A stretch of 64,000 bases of DNA from assembly GCA_018971625.1 (NCBI GenBank), contig JAGXAJ010000013.1:1-64000 (forward strand), written 5' to 3'. Each line of letters opens with the position of its first letter. Position 1 is the stretch's first letter. The translations under genes and the position numbers were made by a program. Under the pieces are notes generated by a model. The model saw only the letters and a program-made list of their open reading frames with translations. It did no database searches and had not been told where the DNA came from. This document shows positions 33,903 through 44,258 of this stretch, in pieces. This DNA comes from Pseudomonadota bacterium. Lineage in GTDB: Bacteria; Pseudomonadota; Alphaproteobacteria; Rhizobiales; Xanthobacteraceae.

Positions 33903-34332
33903 TCAGCCGGCCTGTAAGCCGGGTTTTGTAGGGTATCGCCGCATTTTCATGCACCGATACGTGACGGCCATTCCTCTGCGACCATGTTCGCACATGGCCT
34001 CGAGCAACCTACCCGGACGGCGAGCCTGACATCGCCCTGCTGGGTTGACGCTTTAGGCGCACAGCCCGCGTTGCCGTCCCTATTCGGTCTTGCTCCCGGT
34101 GTGGTTTGCCATGCCGTTTCCGTTGCCGGACCCGCGGTGCGCTCTTACCGCACCTTTTCACCCTTACCGCGCCGAAGTCCCGAAGGGCAAAGGCGGGCGG
34201 TTCGTTCTCTGTGGCACTATCCCTGGGGTCGCCCCCGCCGGACGTTATCCGGCACCGTATGTCGATGGAGCCCGGACTTTCCTCTCCCGCAGCCTTTCGG
34301 CCATAGCGGGAGCGGCCGTCCGGCCGACTGAC
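33903..34332 (-). ncRNA. rnpB: RNase P RNA (class A)
   Basis: Minus-strand RNA of about 430 bases. The conserved cores are readable: GAGGAAAGTCCGGGCTCCA near the 5' end, AGGGATAGTGCCACAGAGAA, GGGTGAAAAGGTGCGGTAAG, GCAAGACCGAATAGGGACGG, CCGTCCGGGTAGGTTGCTCG and the 3' domain AAACCCGGCTTACAGGCCGG. It is the catalytic RNA that matures the 5' ends of tRNAs. The exact ends are by analogy to the family and may be off by some bases. Confidence 0.95.
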
Positions 34333-34480
34333 CCCCATGGCATGGGGGCTCAAGGCGGCCGCGTCAAGCCGATAACGGCCCGCCAAAACCACCAAAATAA
34401 ATTATCCTGAACATGTCGTTCGGCGCGGCAGCCGTTCGACTGAGGTCGGCGACACACGCCGATCAAAAGGAGCACACGCG

Positions 34481-34831
34481 ATGCAGTATTTGTTGATGAT
34501 CTACCGGAACGAAGCCGAACTCGGCAAATTGGACGCCGCGGCGCGCAAGGCCATGACGGCCGAATACGGCGCGTTCACCCAGTCCATCATCCAGAGCGGC
34601 CATTTCAAGGCCGGCGACGGCTTGCAACCGACGTCAACGGCGACCACCATTCGGGTTCGCGACGGCAAGACTTTAACCACCGACGGGCCGTTCGCAGAAA
34701 CGCGTGAACAACTCGGCGGCTATTATCTGATCGAAGCCAGGGATCTCGATACCGCGCTTTCGATCGCGGCGCGCATTCCGGGCGCCAGGACGGGATCGAT
34801 CGAGGTCAGGCCGATCATGATCTATGACTGA
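34481..34831 (+). CDS. YCII/DGPF-domain protein
   Basis: 116 residues. MQYLLMIYRNEAELGKL and the family's DGPFAETREQLGGYYLIEA core, ending EVRPIMIYD. AAAGGAG precedes the ATG. It lies 62 bases before an ECF42-like sigma factor, and DGPF proteins are typical neighbours of ECF42 sigma factors, possibly as their regulators or as their targets. Confidence 0.88.
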   Translation: MQYLLMIYRNEAELGKLDAAARKAMTAEYGAFTQSIIQSGHFKAGDGLQPTSTATTIRVRDGKTLTTDGPFAETREQLGGYYLIEARDLDTALSIAARIPGARTGSIEVRPIMIYD

Positions 34832-34893
34832 ACGTCGTTCGGCGCCCGAGACCGCAACCCGAATCTCGCGCGCCATAGCCGCGTGGCTGACGC

Positions 34894-36132
34894 ATGACGC
34901 CGATTGAGATCGAAAAAATATTCCGCGACGAGGCGGGGCGGGCGCTGGCGACGCTGATCCGCCTCGTCGGCGATTTCGATCTCGCCGAAGAAGTCCTGCA
35001 GGACGCGTTCGCGATAGCGCTGGAGCGTTGGCCGGAGACTGCGCCGCCATCGAACCCGCGCGCCTGGCTGGTCAATGTCGGGCGCAACAAGGCGATCGAC
35101 CGGGTGCGGCGGCAGATCAATTTCCGCAGCAAGCAGCAACAATTGACGCACGAGTTCGAGCTCAATGCGCAAGCCTCCGACGAAGCCGAGGATGCAGCGC
35201 TCGACGACGACATGCTGCGGCTGATTTTCACCTGTTGCCATCCGGCCTTCGCGGCCGAGGTACAAATCGCGCTGACGCTGCGCACGGTTTGCGGGCTGAG
35301 CACCGCGCAAATCGCCCGCGCGTTTCTTGTCTCCGAGGACGCGATGGCGCAGCGGCTGGTGCGTGCCAAGCAGAAAATCCGCCTCGCCGGTATTCCCTAT
35401 GAGGTGCCGGAGCGCGACGCGCTGGCGCCACGGCTCAACGGCGTGCTGGCGGTGATCTATCTGGTGTTCACCGAAGGCTACGCGGCGACCTCGGGCGAAG
35501 CGCTGATGCGACCGGATCTCGCGCAGGAAGCGATCAGGCTTGGCCGCTTGCTCGACGCGCTAGTGCCGCAACGGGGCGAGATCAAGGGACTATTGGCGCT
35601 GATGCTGCTGCACGACGCGCGCCGCGCCGGACGAGCGACCGACGGTGGCGACATCGTGCTACTGGAAGAGCAGGACCGCGGCCTGTGGGACCGCAGCCAG
35701 ATTGCCGAAGGCGTGAAGCTCGTGGAAGACGCGCTGTCGATTCCAGGCCGTCCGCAAACCTACGCGGTGCAGGCTGCCATCGCCGCGCTGCATGCGCAGG
35801 CGCCGAGCTTCCAGACGACCGACTGGCCGCAGATCGCCGGGCTCTACGAAGTGCTGCTCCGGATCAGTCCGACGCCGGTGATCGAACTCAATCACGCCGC
35901 CGCCATTTCGATGGTCGACGGTCCGGCGCGGGCGCTCGCGTTGGTCGATGCGCTGGCCGCGCGCGGCAAGCTCGACGGATATGAATTGCTGCCGGCGGTC
36001 CGCGCCGATCTGCTGCGCCGTCTCGGCCGACACGACGAAGCGCGCGAGGCGTACCTTGCGGCGACGAATGCGACGCAGTTGGAGCCGCTGCGCAGATTGT
36101 ATGCAAGAAGGCTCGCGGAATTGGAGACGTGA
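34894..36132 (+). CDS. ECF42-like RNA polymerase sigma factor with C-terminal helical domain
   Basis: 412 residues. The sigma2 region ([59 protein letters not shown]) and sigma4 ([39 protein letters not shown]) are followed by a long helical C-terminal domain ([40 protein letters not shown]). The long C-terminal extension and the adjacent DGPF gene mark the ECF42 group, in which the extension, not a membrane anti-sigma factor, controls activity. No anti-sigma gene is next to it. Confidence 0.85.
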   Translation: MTPIEIEKIFRDEAGRALATLIRLVGDFDLAEEVLQDAFAIALERWPETAPPSNPRAWLVNVGRNKAIDRVRRQINFRSKQQQLTHEFELNAQASDEAEDAALDDDMLRLIFTCCHPAFAAEVQIALTLRTVCGLSTAQIARAFLVSEDAMAQRLVRAKQKIRLAGIPYEVPERDALAPRLNGVLAVIYLVFTEGYAATSGEALMRPDLAQEAIRLGRLLDALVPQRGEIKGLLALMLLHDARRAGRATDGGDIVLLEEQDRGLWDRSQIAEGVKLVEDALSIPGRPQTYAVQAAIAALHAQAPSFQTTDWPQIAGLYEVLLRISPTPVIELNHAAAISMVDGPARALALVDALAARGKLDGYELLPAVRADLLRRLGRHDEAREAYLAATNATQLEPLRRLYARRLAELET

Positions 36133-36289
36133 AGAATAGCGCCGCTTGCTTACCTCGCCCCGCTTGCGGGGAGAGGTCGGCGCCCAGCGCCGGGTGACAA
36201 GGGGGGCCGGACTCACCCCGTCGATTGAGCTTCCTGATCACAGCAGAATCACCTACGGATTCGCGTCCGAATCGAAGCGAAAGCAACTG
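36133..36289. repeat. Repeat-bearing spacer
   Basis: Contains the unit CTCGCCCCGCTTGCGGGGAG and GGCGCCCAGCGCCGGGTGAC (about 36152-36200). Related CCCGCAAG...CTTGCGGG units occur near 47220, 48770 and 51165. No gene is seen. Confidence 0.45.
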
Positions 36290-38098
36290 ATGAGCCGTCG
36301 CGAACCTGAGGCCGCGGCCCGGGGGCCCAAAATGCCATCGGAACTCTGCGAGGTCGGCTTTCGCCATCGGCAGGGCGACCGGCACCTAGACGCGCAGCTA
36401 TGCTGTCAGCAGGCGCTCGCACAGAATCCAAATCACGCCGACAGCCTGCATCTGATGGGGCTGCTATCGTCGGACGCCGAACAATTCGATCATGCGTTGG
36501 AATGGATTGTCCGTGCGCTGAAGCAGGACCTCAAGCCGGAATATCTTTCGAGCCTTGGCATGACGCTGCGGCGTCAGGGCCAGTATCAGCGAGCCTTTCA
36601 GGCCTTCGACAAGGCCGTGCAGCTCAACCCCCGCGACGCTGAATTGTGGAAGGAGCGCGGCAACGCGCTGTTCGAACTGAACCGTCCGGCTGACGCGCTT
36701 CTGAGCCTGCAACAAGCCCTCGCACTCAACCCGGACTATTGGGATGCGGCGTGCGCCAGCGCGGTCATTCTCTACGGGCTGGACCGCTTCGAAGAGGCAT
36801 CGAGACATCTGGAGCTCTGCGATGCGCTGCGGCCCAACCATGTCTCGACGCTATGTCTGCGGGCCGCTTCGCTGGATCACCTCGGAAGGTTCGAGGAGGC
36901 GTTTGCGGTCTACCAGCAGGCTTATGCCCTGGATCCCGATAATTTCGAGAGCCTGAACGGGATTTGCGAGGCGCTCCAGTCGCTGGGCCGATCTGAAGAA
37001 GCGCTGCAATGGTTTGATCGAGCGAGTGAAAGCCGTCCGAATCTGGATGCGCTCAACAACAAGGCGGTCGCAATGCAAAGGCTGCACCGCTTCAGCGAAG
37101 CCATGGCGCTGCATGATCGGGTGCGGGCGATCGATCCCGACAACGCGGCGGCATGCTGGAATTTGGCGCTGCTGCAATTGCTGACCGGGAATTTCGAGGC
37201 CGGCTGGGCCGGTCGCGAGATTCGCCGGCGGGTTCCGAACCATCAGATCGTCTATCCGAACCTCTCCGAACCGATGTGGCTCGGCAAGGAGAGCATCGAG
37301 GGCAAGACGATCCTGCTCTGCGCCGATGAGGGATTGGGCGACACGATTCAATTCGCGCGCTACGTGCCCATGGTGGCCGCGCGCGGTGCCAATGTCATTC
37401 TGGTCGTACAGGATCCGCTTCACGCCCTGTTGTCGGGATCCTACGGCGTCGCACGATGTTTTCCGACGTCGGCGAGGATGCAATGGCCTTCGTTTGACAT
37501 GCATTGTCCGTTGACGAGCCTGCCGCTCGCATTCGCCACGCGCCTCGATACGATCCCGTCGGCGATGTCCTATCTTTCAGCCGATCAGACCTTTGCCGGG
37601 GCTTGGGAAAATGCGTTAGGTCCGCGCGACAGGCTGCGGGTCGGCCTGGTATGGTCCGGCAATCCAAAGCACACCAACGATCGGAATAGATCAATCCCGC
37701 TGCGGACGCTGTCTTGCCTGCTGGGCATGGACGCGACATTCATCAGTTTGCAGAAAGACCCGCGGCCGGACGACAGCGCGTTCCTGCGCGAGCGGAGCGA
37801 CATCGTCGATCTCACCGCAGGTCTGTCGGATTTCGCACAGACAGCAGCGCTGGTTTCGTGCCTTGATCTGGTGATCACCGTCGACACCAGCATCGCCCAT
37901 CTCGCGGGCGCCCTGGGGCGTCCGACCTGGGTGCTGTTGCCATATTTGCCGGATTTTCGCTGGCTGCTCGATCGTGACGACAGCCCCTGGTACCCGACGC
38001 TGCGGTTGTTCAGGCAGCAACAAGCGCGTGACTACGCCGAGGTCATCGATCGGATGGGGACCGAACTTGCCGCGATGATTGCCGCAAGGAAAGCCTAA
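36290..38098 (+). CDS. TPR protein with GT9-like C-terminal domain
   Basis: 602 residues. About nine tetratricopeptide units fill residues 20-320 (e.g. AEYLSS..., GQYQRAFQAFDKAVQLNPRD, GRFEEAFAVYQQAYALDPDN). The C-terminal half resembles heptosyltransferase/GT9 proteins: LCADEGLGDTIQFARYVPMV, RLRVGLVWSGNPKHTNDRNR, ITVDTSIAHLAGALGRPTW. TPR-GT9-like proteins of this size are common in Bradyrhizobium and related genera; they may build flagellar or surface glycans. The ATG at 36290 is used because the frame upstream overlaps a dispersed repeat. Confidence 0.78.
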   Translation: MSRREPEAAARGPKMPSELCEVGFRHRQGDRHLDAQLCCQQALAQNPNHADSLHLMGLLSSDAEQFDHALEWIVRALKQDLKPEYLSSLGMTLRRQGQYQRAFQAFDKAVQLNPRDAELWKERGNALFELNRPADALLSLQQALALNPDYWDAACASAVILYGLDRFEEASRHLELCDALRPNHVSTLCLRAASLDHLGRFEEAFAVYQQAYALDPDNFESLNGICEALQSLGRSEEALQWFDRASESRPNLDALNNKAVAMQRLHRFSEAMALHDRVRAIDPDNAAACWNLALLQLLTGNFEAGWAGREIRRRVPNHQIVYPNLSEPMWLGKESIEGKTILLCADEGLGDTIQFARYVPMVAARGANVILVVQDPLHALLSGSYGVARCFPTSARMQWPSFDMHCPLTSLPLAFATRLDTIPSAMSYLSADQTFAGAWENALGPRDRLRVGLVWSGNPKHTNDRNRSIPLRTLSCLLGMDATFISLQKDPRPDDSAFLRERSDIVDLTAGLSDFAQTAALVSCLDLVITVDTSIAHLAGALGRPTWVLLPYLPDFRWLLDRDDSPWYPTLRLFRQQQARDYAEVIDRMGTELAAMIAARKA

Positions 38099-38166
38099 CT
38101 GAAAATTCGCACCCACGTGGGAACAGGCTTTGTAGCGCAAACGCCCGTTCTGCCGCCGTCCCTCCC

Positions 38167-38946
38167 TCACCCCGCCGCGGCCGTATCGCCGCTCGGCAGG
38201 CTCGCCAGCAACGAATGCAGCGTGGCGAGCGTCGATTGATCGGTGATGCCGTCGACGCGCGCGGGACGAAAGTGACGCTGGAATGCGGTGACGACTTCCA
38301 TGGTGGCGCCGTCATATTTGCCCGAGACCGGCACGCCATAGCCATAACGGGCCAGCGCCTGCTGCAGGCTCTCGACGTTCTCGCTGATGGTACCGAGCTT
38401 CAGCGTCTCGCCGCGTATGATCGGCGCGGGTTGGACCCAATGGCCGACTCCGGAATTGGCCAGCGAATGCCACGGAAATTTCTCGCCGGGATCCTTCTTG
38501 CGCGACGGTGCGATATCGGAATGCGCCAGCACCCGGTGCGACGGTATCTTGCGGCGGAGCATGATGCCGCGGCACAGCGCGATCACCGCGGCGATCTGGC
38601 GCAGCGGAAAGTCCTGATAGCCCCAGTCATGGCCACGGTTGACGATCTCGATGCCGATCGAGCAGGAATTGATATCTTCCTCACCGGCCCAGAACGACAC
38701 GCCGGCATGCCAGGCGCGCTTGGCTTCGGGAACGCATTGCACGATCCGGCCGTCTTCCAGCACGATGTAGTGCGCCGAGACGTCGGTACCGGCGGTGCAG
38801 AGCTGCGCGATCGCGCTCTCCACGTCGGGCATGCCGGTGTAATGCAGCACGATCATGTCCGGCTGGCGGCCCTTGATGCGCTCGCCGTAATTGGCCGACG
38901 GGATCACGTCTGAGGCGATCGAGGAATCGGAAGTGAACGTCTTCAT
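38167..38946 (-). CDS. N-acetylmuramoyl-L-alanine amidase (AmiD-like, amidase_2 plus PG-binding domain)
   Basis: 259 residues. The zinc amidase domain has IVLHYTGMPDVESAIAQLC (His ligand), SIGIEIVNRGHDWGYQDFPL and HSDIAPSRKKDPGEKFPW (second His and Lys/Asp region). A C-terminal peptidoglycan-binding domain follows (LQQALARYGYGVPVSGKYDG, VTAFQRHFRPARVDGITDQS). It cleaves the amide between MurNAc and L-Ala, for wall recycling. No signal peptide is seen with the ATG at 38946. Confidence 0.87.
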   Translation of the reverse strand: MKTFTSDSSIASDVIPSANYGERIKGRQPDMIVLHYTGMPDVESAIAQLCTAGTDVSAHYIVLEDGRIVQCVPEAKRAWHAGVSFWAGEEDINSCSIGIEIVNRGHDWGYQDFPLRQIAAVIALCRGIMLRRKIPSHRVLAHSDIAPSRKKDPGEKFPWHSLANSGVGHWVQPAPIIRGETLKLGTISENVESLQQALARYGYGVPVSGKYDGATMEVVTAFQRHFRPARVDGITDQSTLATLHSLLASLPSGDTAAAG

Positions 38947-39548
38947 ATGCGCGTTGGCCCTGGGAACCGGGAAGGCGCGGTTGACACTTCGAATCAACTC
39001 CGGATGCGAACGAACCAATCGACATGTAAGGGCTGAAATCCGGCAAGGGAACGGCAAAATGAACGACAGACCAGGCGGCAAGCGAACCAACCCGTTTACT
39101 ATTCCTTTACGACGTCATCCGCGCAACGCGGTGATGAGGAGCGGAGGCGCATTTTGGTCGAGTGTGTGCGGAACGCATCACGGCTCTTTTTGCCGGTTCC
39201 GACAGGCCGTTGCACGGAATAATTTCCGGGAAAAGGCCTTTATTCCTCGACTGCGGTGTCAACGTTTTCTTAACGCTAACTGCCGTTACTGAGAGGTGAA
39301 GTGCCGAACCGGTTTAGGGACGGCGCGAGACTCCGTTTGACGCTCGAAATCCCAGCGCGAATCTCATGGCAGCCCATCAAATTCCATGCGGATGCCAGGA
39401 TTTGCAGCCCGGGGCGTGGAGGATCAATAAATCGGCCCGGCCGCTTTTCGGGCGGAAAAGTCTCGCAAAGCGCGGATATTTGAGGCGCAATGGACCCGTT
39501 GGCGTCCCAGTTCTTCTGCCGAACCTCGATCGCGCGCGGGGGTTGGGT
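38947..39548. promoter_or_regulatory. Leader region of the dcw cluster; no mraZ
   Basis: 600 bases without a supported gene. The usual first dcw gene, mraZ, is not seen in any frame. GAGAGGTGAAGTGCCG near 39290 offers a ribosome site and a GTG-started frame of 60 residues (39301-39483) that resembles no known protein. The dcw promoter probably lies between 39100 and 39300; AT-rich stretches at about 39210-39290 fit. Confidence 0.4.
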
Positions 39549-40559
39549 ATGATTCGGCCCGGCGATATCGCAATTTCAGCGGGTCACATTTCAGTCCTCG
39601 GCCGTGAAGCGGTCGACCTGCTGGAACCGCGCATCGGTGGAATCTATCTCGACGCCACCTTTGGCGCCGGCGGCTATAGCCGGATGCTGCTCGATGTTCC
39701 GGGAACCCGGGTGATCGGCATCGACCGCGACCGAACCGCCATTGCCGGCGGATTTGACCTCGTCGACCGTTCGGATGGACGGCTCACACTGGTCGAGGAC
39801 AGATTTTCCAACCTGGCCCAGGTTTGTGCATCTCAGGGTGTTAGAGCCGCTGACGGTATCGTTATGGATGTCGGGGTGTCCTCGATGCAGCTCGACGAGG
39901 CCGGTCGCGGCTTTTCGTTTCGGCTCGATGGCCCGCTCGACATGCGGATGAGCCAACAGGGGCCGACCGCGGCGGATGTGATCGCAAAAGCGTCCGAGAC
40001 CGATCTTGCCGACATCATCTATATCTTCGGCGAGGAGCGCCATTCCCGCGCTGTCGCCCGCGCCATCGTCGCCGCGCGCAAGCAAGCCCCGATCACGACC
40101 ACGCGGACGCTGGCCGACATCGTTGCGAGGGTGGTGCGCTCGAAGCCCGGCGAAATTCATCCGGCGACGCGGACGTTCCAGGGCCTGCGGATTTTCGTCA
40201 ACGCAGAGCTCGACGAACTGCATCTTGCGCTTTCGGCGGCCGAGCGGTTGCTCAAACCCGGCGGTCGGCTCGCGGTGGTGTCGTTTCATTCGCTGGAAGA
40301 TCGCATCGTCAAGAATTTTCTGGTCGAACGCGGCAAGGCCGGCGGTGGATCGCGGCATCTGCCGGAAATGGCGCAGGCAGCGCCCAGCTTCCAGCTTCTC
40401 ACCAAACGTCCCATCATTGCCGGCGACGATGAAGTCGCAGCCAATCCCCGTGCGCGCTCCGCGAAACTGCGCGCCGCCGAACGCACCGCGGAGGCCCCGC
40501 ATGCGGCCAACGAATTGCCGGCGTGGCCCGTTCTCGCCGATGTCATGAGGGGAGGCTGA
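39549..40559 (+). CDS. rsmH: 16S rRNA (cytosine1402-N4)-methyltransferase RsmH
   Basis: 336 residues, SAM-dependent m4C1402 methyltransferase (old name MraW). It has [62 protein letters not shown] and [19 protein letters not shown], all family signatures. The ATG at 39549 is chosen because the family begins just before the H-x-x-VL motif; the frame opens earlier. First gene of the dcw block; ftsL follows directly. Confidence 0.93.
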   Translation: MIRPGDIAISAGHISVLGREAVDLLEPRIGGIYLDATFGAGGYSRMLLDVPGTRVIGIDRDRTAIAGGFDLVDRSDGRLTLVEDRFSNLAQVCASQGVRAADGIVMDVGVSSMQLDEAGRGFSFRLDGPLDMRMSQQGPTAADVIAKASETDLADIIYIFGEERHSRAVARAIVAARKQAPITTTRTLADIVARVVRSKPGEIHPATRTFQGLRIFVNAELDELHLALSAAERLLKPGGRLAVVSFHSLEDRIVKNFLVERGKAGGGSRHLPEMAQAAPSFQLLTKRPIIAGDDEVAANPRARSAKLRAAERTAEAPHAANELPAWPVLADVMRGG

Positions 40560-40561
40560 CC

Positions 40562-40981
40562 ATGCGGATCATCCACGTCCTCGTGATCGGCATTCTGGTT
40601 TTCGCCGCAGCCTATGTCTACCGGATCAAGATGGAATCCACCGTGCGCACGGAGCGAGTGCTGCGGCTGCACGCCGACGTCCGCGAACAGCGTGACGCTA
40701 TTGCAGCGTTGCGAGCGGAATGGACCAAGCTCGATGCTCCGCAGCGGCTGCAAGGTCTGGTCGAACGGCATTTGCCGCTAAAGCCGATCAACGCCACGCA
40801 ATATGATTCGCTGAAGAATCTGCCGGAACGTCCGCCGAACTTCAACCGGGATCCCGATCCGATCGGTTCGATGATCGCCGACATCGAAGCCAAGGCCAGC
40901 GGTGCTGAGCCGGACGGGTCCGATGTCACCGGTTCGGTGCCGAATGCGGCGCCGGCCGCGGCGGCGGAGGAGCGGCAGTGA
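40562..40981 (+). CDS. ftsL: Cell division protein FtsL
   Basis: 139 residues: a single N-terminal membrane span (IIHVLVIGILVFAAAYVYRI), then a coiled-coil (LRLHADVREQRDAIAALRAE, WTKLDAPQRLQGLVERHLPL). It is poorly conserved in sequence; position between rsmH and ftsI and the single span plus coiled coil identify it. Its TGA overlaps the GTG of ftsI by four bases, so the two are coupled. It would pair with FtsB, which is not in this window. Confidence 0.85.
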   Translation: MRIIHVLVIGILVFAAAYVYRIKMESTVRTERVLRLHADVREQRDAIAALRAEWTKLDAPQRLQGLVERHLPLKPINATQYDSLKNLPERPPNFNRDPDPIGSMIADIEAKASGAEPDGSDVTGSVPNAAPAAAAEERQ

Positions 40982-42735
40982 CGAACAAAGCGCTGACCAT
41001 TGTCAAAGGCAGAAAGCCGTCCGAGCCGTGGCGACAGCGGCTGATCCGCAGCCTGCTCTACGGGCGCAACGTCGATCGAGCCGCGAAAGCGCGCGCACGC
41101 GTCGGATTTGCCATCCTTGCCTTTGCGGCGATCTATGCGGTGATCGCCGGACGGCTAGTGATGTATGCGACCGTCGGCGACAGCCACGGCGCCCGCCGCA
41201 CAGCCTCGCAGGACGCGATCGCGACCGCACGACCTGATATCGTCGATCGCAACGGCGAGGTGCTCGCCACCGATGTCAAGGCGCCGAGCCTGTTCGCCGA
41301 GCCGCGCCGGATCATCGACAAGGACGAGGCGATCGAACTGCTGACCGCGACCTTGCCCGACCTCGACACCGGCGAAGTCCGCGAGCGGCTGTCGAGCAAG
41401 AAAGGCTTCGTCTGGCTGAAGCGCGAAATCACGCCGGCGCAGCAGCAGGAAATTCATCGCCTCGGCATTCCCGGCATCGGTTTCCTGCGCGAGAACAAGC
41501 GGGTCTATCCGACCGGCTCGGAAGTCGCGCATCTGATCGGCCTGGTCAATATCGATAACCAGGGCATCGCCGGCATGGAGAAATGGCTCGACAACAACGG
41601 CCTTGCCGACCTGCACCGCGCGGGCTTCGCTACCGATCGCCAGCAGGCGCCGGTCGAATTGTCGGTCGATTTGCGTGTCGAGCATGCGCTGCGCGACGAA
41701 CTGCTCAAGGCCAAGGCCAAGTTCCACGCCAAGGCGGCCTCGGGCCTCGTCTCCAACGTCAAGACCGGCGAGATCGTGGCGATGGTATCGCTGCCGGATT
41801 TCGATCCGAACAATCCCAAGGAAGCGCATGATCCCGACCGCATCAACCGCCTGACCACCGGCGTCTACGAGATGGGTTCGACCTTCAAGGCCTTCACGCT
41901 CGCGATGGCGCTCGATAGCGGCAAATACGATCTCAACTCGCTGTGGGATGCGCGCGCGCCCTTGCACTACGGCAAGTTCACGATCCATGACGACGAACCG
42001 AAAGGCCGGTTCCTCAACATGAAGGAGGTGTTCACCTTTTCCTCCAACATCGGCGCCGCGCGCATCGCGCTGGCGCAGGGCGTCGAGGCGCACAAGGCGT
42101 TCCTGCGCAAGATGGGACAGCTCGATCGGCTGCGCACCGAACTGCCCGAGAGCGCCGCGCCGATCGTGCCGCGTCATTGGGGCGATCTGAACACGATCAC
42201 GATCGCGTTCGGACACGGCATCGCGGTGGCGCCGCTGCAGGCGGTGATGGGCATCGACGCGCTGGTCAATGGCGGTTATCTGATTCCGCCGACCTTTCTG
42301 AAGCGCGACGAGCAGGCGGCGATGGCGCTGGCCAAACGGGTGATCAAGCCCGAGACTTCCGAGAAGATGCGTTTCCTGATGCGCCTGAACGCCGAGATCG
42401 GCACCGCGCGGAAAGCCGACGTCAATGGCTACTATGTCGGCGGCAAGACCGGCACCGCCGAAAAAGTCATCGGTGGCCGCTACGCCAAGAAGAAGGTGCT
42501 GACCGCCTTCACCGCGATCCTGCCGGCCGACCGTCCCCAATATCAGTTGCTGATCATGCTGGATGAGCCGCAACCCTTGAAGGAAACCTACGGCTTCATC
42601 ACCTCCGGCTGGAATGCGGTGCCGACGGGCGGCGCCGTGATCGCCCGTATTGCGCCGCTTTTGGGCATCGAGCCGCGGTTCGATCTGCCGCCGCCTGAGC
42701 GCCTTATTCTTGCGGCATCGAAGACAACGCAGTAA
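40978..42735 (+). CDS. ftsI: Septal peptidoglycan transpeptidase FtsI (PBP3)
   Basis: 585 residues. A membrane anchor at about 41-60, an N-terminal non-catalytic domain ([19 protein letters not shown]), and a transpeptidase domain with the nucleophile motif STFK (301-304), SSN around FTFSSNIG, and KTGT (K490). It starts at GTG 40978, overlapping ftsL. It cross-links septal peptidoglycan with FtsW. Confidence 0.93.
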   Translation: MTNKALTIVKGRKPSEPWRQRLIRSLLYGRNVDRAAKARARVGFAILAFAAIYAVIAGRLVMYATVGDSHGARRTASQDAIATARPDIVDRNGEVLATDVKAPSLFAEPRRIIDKDEAIELLTATLPDLDTGEVRERLSSKKGFVWLKREITPAQQQEIHRLGIPGIGFLRENKRVYPTGSEVAHLIGLVNIDNQGIAGMEKWLDNNGLADLHRAGFATDRQQAPVELSVDLRVEHALRDELLKAKAKFHAKAASGLVSNVKTGEIVAMVSLPDFDPNNPKEAHDPDRINRLTTGVYEMGSTFKAFTLAMALDSGKYDLNSLWDARAPLHYGKFTIHDDEPKGRFLNMKEVFTFSSNIGAARIALAQGVEAHKAFLRKMGQLDRLRTELPESAAPIVPRHWGDLNTITIAFGHGIAVAPLQAVMGIDALVNGGYLIPPTFLKRDEQAAMALAKRVIKPETSEKMRFLMRLNAEIGTARKADVNGYYVGGKTGTAEKVIGGRYAKKKVLTAFTAILPADRPQYQLLIMLDEPQPLKETYGFITSGWNAVPTGGAVIARIAPLLGIEPRFDLPPPERLILAASKTTQ

Positions 42736-42797
42736 GGCGTAATCATACCATCGCCGTCGATTTGCGGCTCCCGTGCCGCGGGCCGGACCGGAACATC

Positions 42798-44258
42798 ATG
42801 AAACTTCGCGATCTCTTCAGCGATGACGCCAGGATGGATTCGCGGGCGGCAGCCCTCGAGGTCACCGGCGTCGCAATGGACAGCCACGCGGTGAAGCCGG
42901 GCGATCTGTTCTTTGCGCTTTCGGGCAGCAAGACCGACGGTGCGCGCTTCATCGACGCCGCGATCGCTTCCGGCGCAGTCGCGATCGCCGGCGATCAGGC
43001 GCCGCCCGGCGAACGCTCCGTGCCGTTCATCGTCACATCAAATCCGCGCCGTGCGCTGGCGCTTGCAGCGGCGCGGTTCTATCCGCGGCAGCCCGGCACC
43101 ATCGCGGCCGTCACCGGCACCAGCGGCAAGACCTCCGTTGCGGCGTTTGCCCGGCAGATCTGGCGGCGTCTCGGCCACGCCTCCGCCAGTATCGGCACTA
43201 TCGGACTGGTATCGCCCAACCGCACCGTTTACGGATCGCTGACGACGCCAGATCCGATCGTGCTGCATCGTCAGCTCGATGAAATCGCGCAGGACGGCGT
43301 CACGCACCTGGCGCTCGAGGCCTCCTCGCATGGCCTCGACCAGTTCCGGCTCGACGGCGTCCGCCTTGCGGCCGGCGGCTTCACCAATCTGTCGCGCGAT
43401 CACATGGATTATCATCCCGATGTCGCGCATTACCTCGCAGCCAAGCTGCGGCTGTTTCGCGATCTCGTGACGGCGGGTGGCGCCGCGGTGATTTCGGCCG
43501 ACCATGGTTATTCGCAAGCCGTGATCGATGCGGCACGCGAGCGCAGGTTGGGGATCATTACAGTTGGTGGCAACGGCGATGGACAGGGCGAGGGCATTCG
43601 CCTGGTCAGCGCGGCTATCGACGGGCTGGCACAGAAACTCGTGCTGGAACATCGTGGCCGCCGCCATGCGTTGCGGCTGCCGCTGGTCGGCGAATTCCAG
43701 ATCGAGAATGTGCTGGTCGCCGCGGGTCTTGCGCTCGGCACCGGCAGCGAGGCCCAGGCGGTGTTTGCCGCGCTCGAACATCTCGAAGGCGCCAAGGGAC
43801 GGCTCGAGCGGGTCGGCGAGCACAACGGCGCGGCAATCTTTGTCGACTACGCCCATAAGCCAGATGCGCTGGCGAAGGCGCTGCAGGCGCTGCGGCCTTA
43901 CGCCAAGCGAAAGCTGGTGGTGGTGTTCGGCGCCGGCGGCGACCGCGACACCGGCAAGCGTCCGTTGATGGGTGCGATCGCCGCCGACAATGCCGACAGC
44001 ATCATCATCACCGACGACAACCCGCGCGGCGAAGATCCGGAACTGATCCGCTCGGCGATTCTGGCGACCGCAAAAGGCGCCCGCGAAATCGGCGACCGCG
44101 CGCAAGCGATCCGGACCGCGATCGCCGGCCTGGAGCCGGGCGATGCGCTGCTGATTGCCGGCAAGGGCCACGAGACCGGGCAGATCGTCGGCGACAAGAC
44201 GTTGCCGTTCAGCGACCATGACGCGGTGGCCGCGGCACTGGCGGCGAGGGTTGCATGA
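42798..44258 (+). CDS. murE: UDP-MurNAc-tripeptide synthetase MurE (meso-DAP type)
   Basis: 486 residues. Three Mur ligase domains: N-terminal ([20 protein letters not shown]), central ATP domain ([15 protein letters not shown]), and C-terminal. The DNPR motif at 407-410 (DDNPRGEDP) marks meso-diaminopimelate as the added amino acid. It follows ftsI by 62 bases and its last four bases overlap the murF start. Confidence 0.93.
   Translation: MKLRDLFSDDARMDSRAAALEVTGVAMDSHAVKPGDLFFALSGSKTDGARFIDAAIASGAVAIAGDQAPPGERSVPFIVTSNPRRALALAAARFYPRQPGTIAAVTGTSGKTSVAAFARQIWRRLGHASASIGTIGLVSPNRTVYGSLTTPDPIVLHRQLDEIAQDGVTHLALEASSHGLDQFRLDGVRLAAGGFTNLSRDHMDYHPDVAHYLAAKLRLFRDLVTAGGAAVISADHGYSQAVIDAARERRLGIITVGGNGDGQGEGIRLVSAAIDGLAQKLVLEHRGRRHALRLPLVGEFQIENVLVAAGLALGTGSEAQAVFAALEHLEGAKGRLERVGEHNGAAIFVDYAHKPDALAKALQALRPYAKRKLVVVFGAGGDRDTGKRPLMGAIAADNADSIIITDDNPRGEDPELIRSAILATAKGAREIGDRAQAIRTAIAGLEPGDALLIAGKGHETGQIVGDKTLPFSDHDAVAAALAARVA

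Noticed and set aside
39301..39483. 60-residue GTG-started frame before rsmH, considered as a degraded mraZ
   Set aside because: It has a ribosome site but no MraZ motif and no conserved fold; probably chance.
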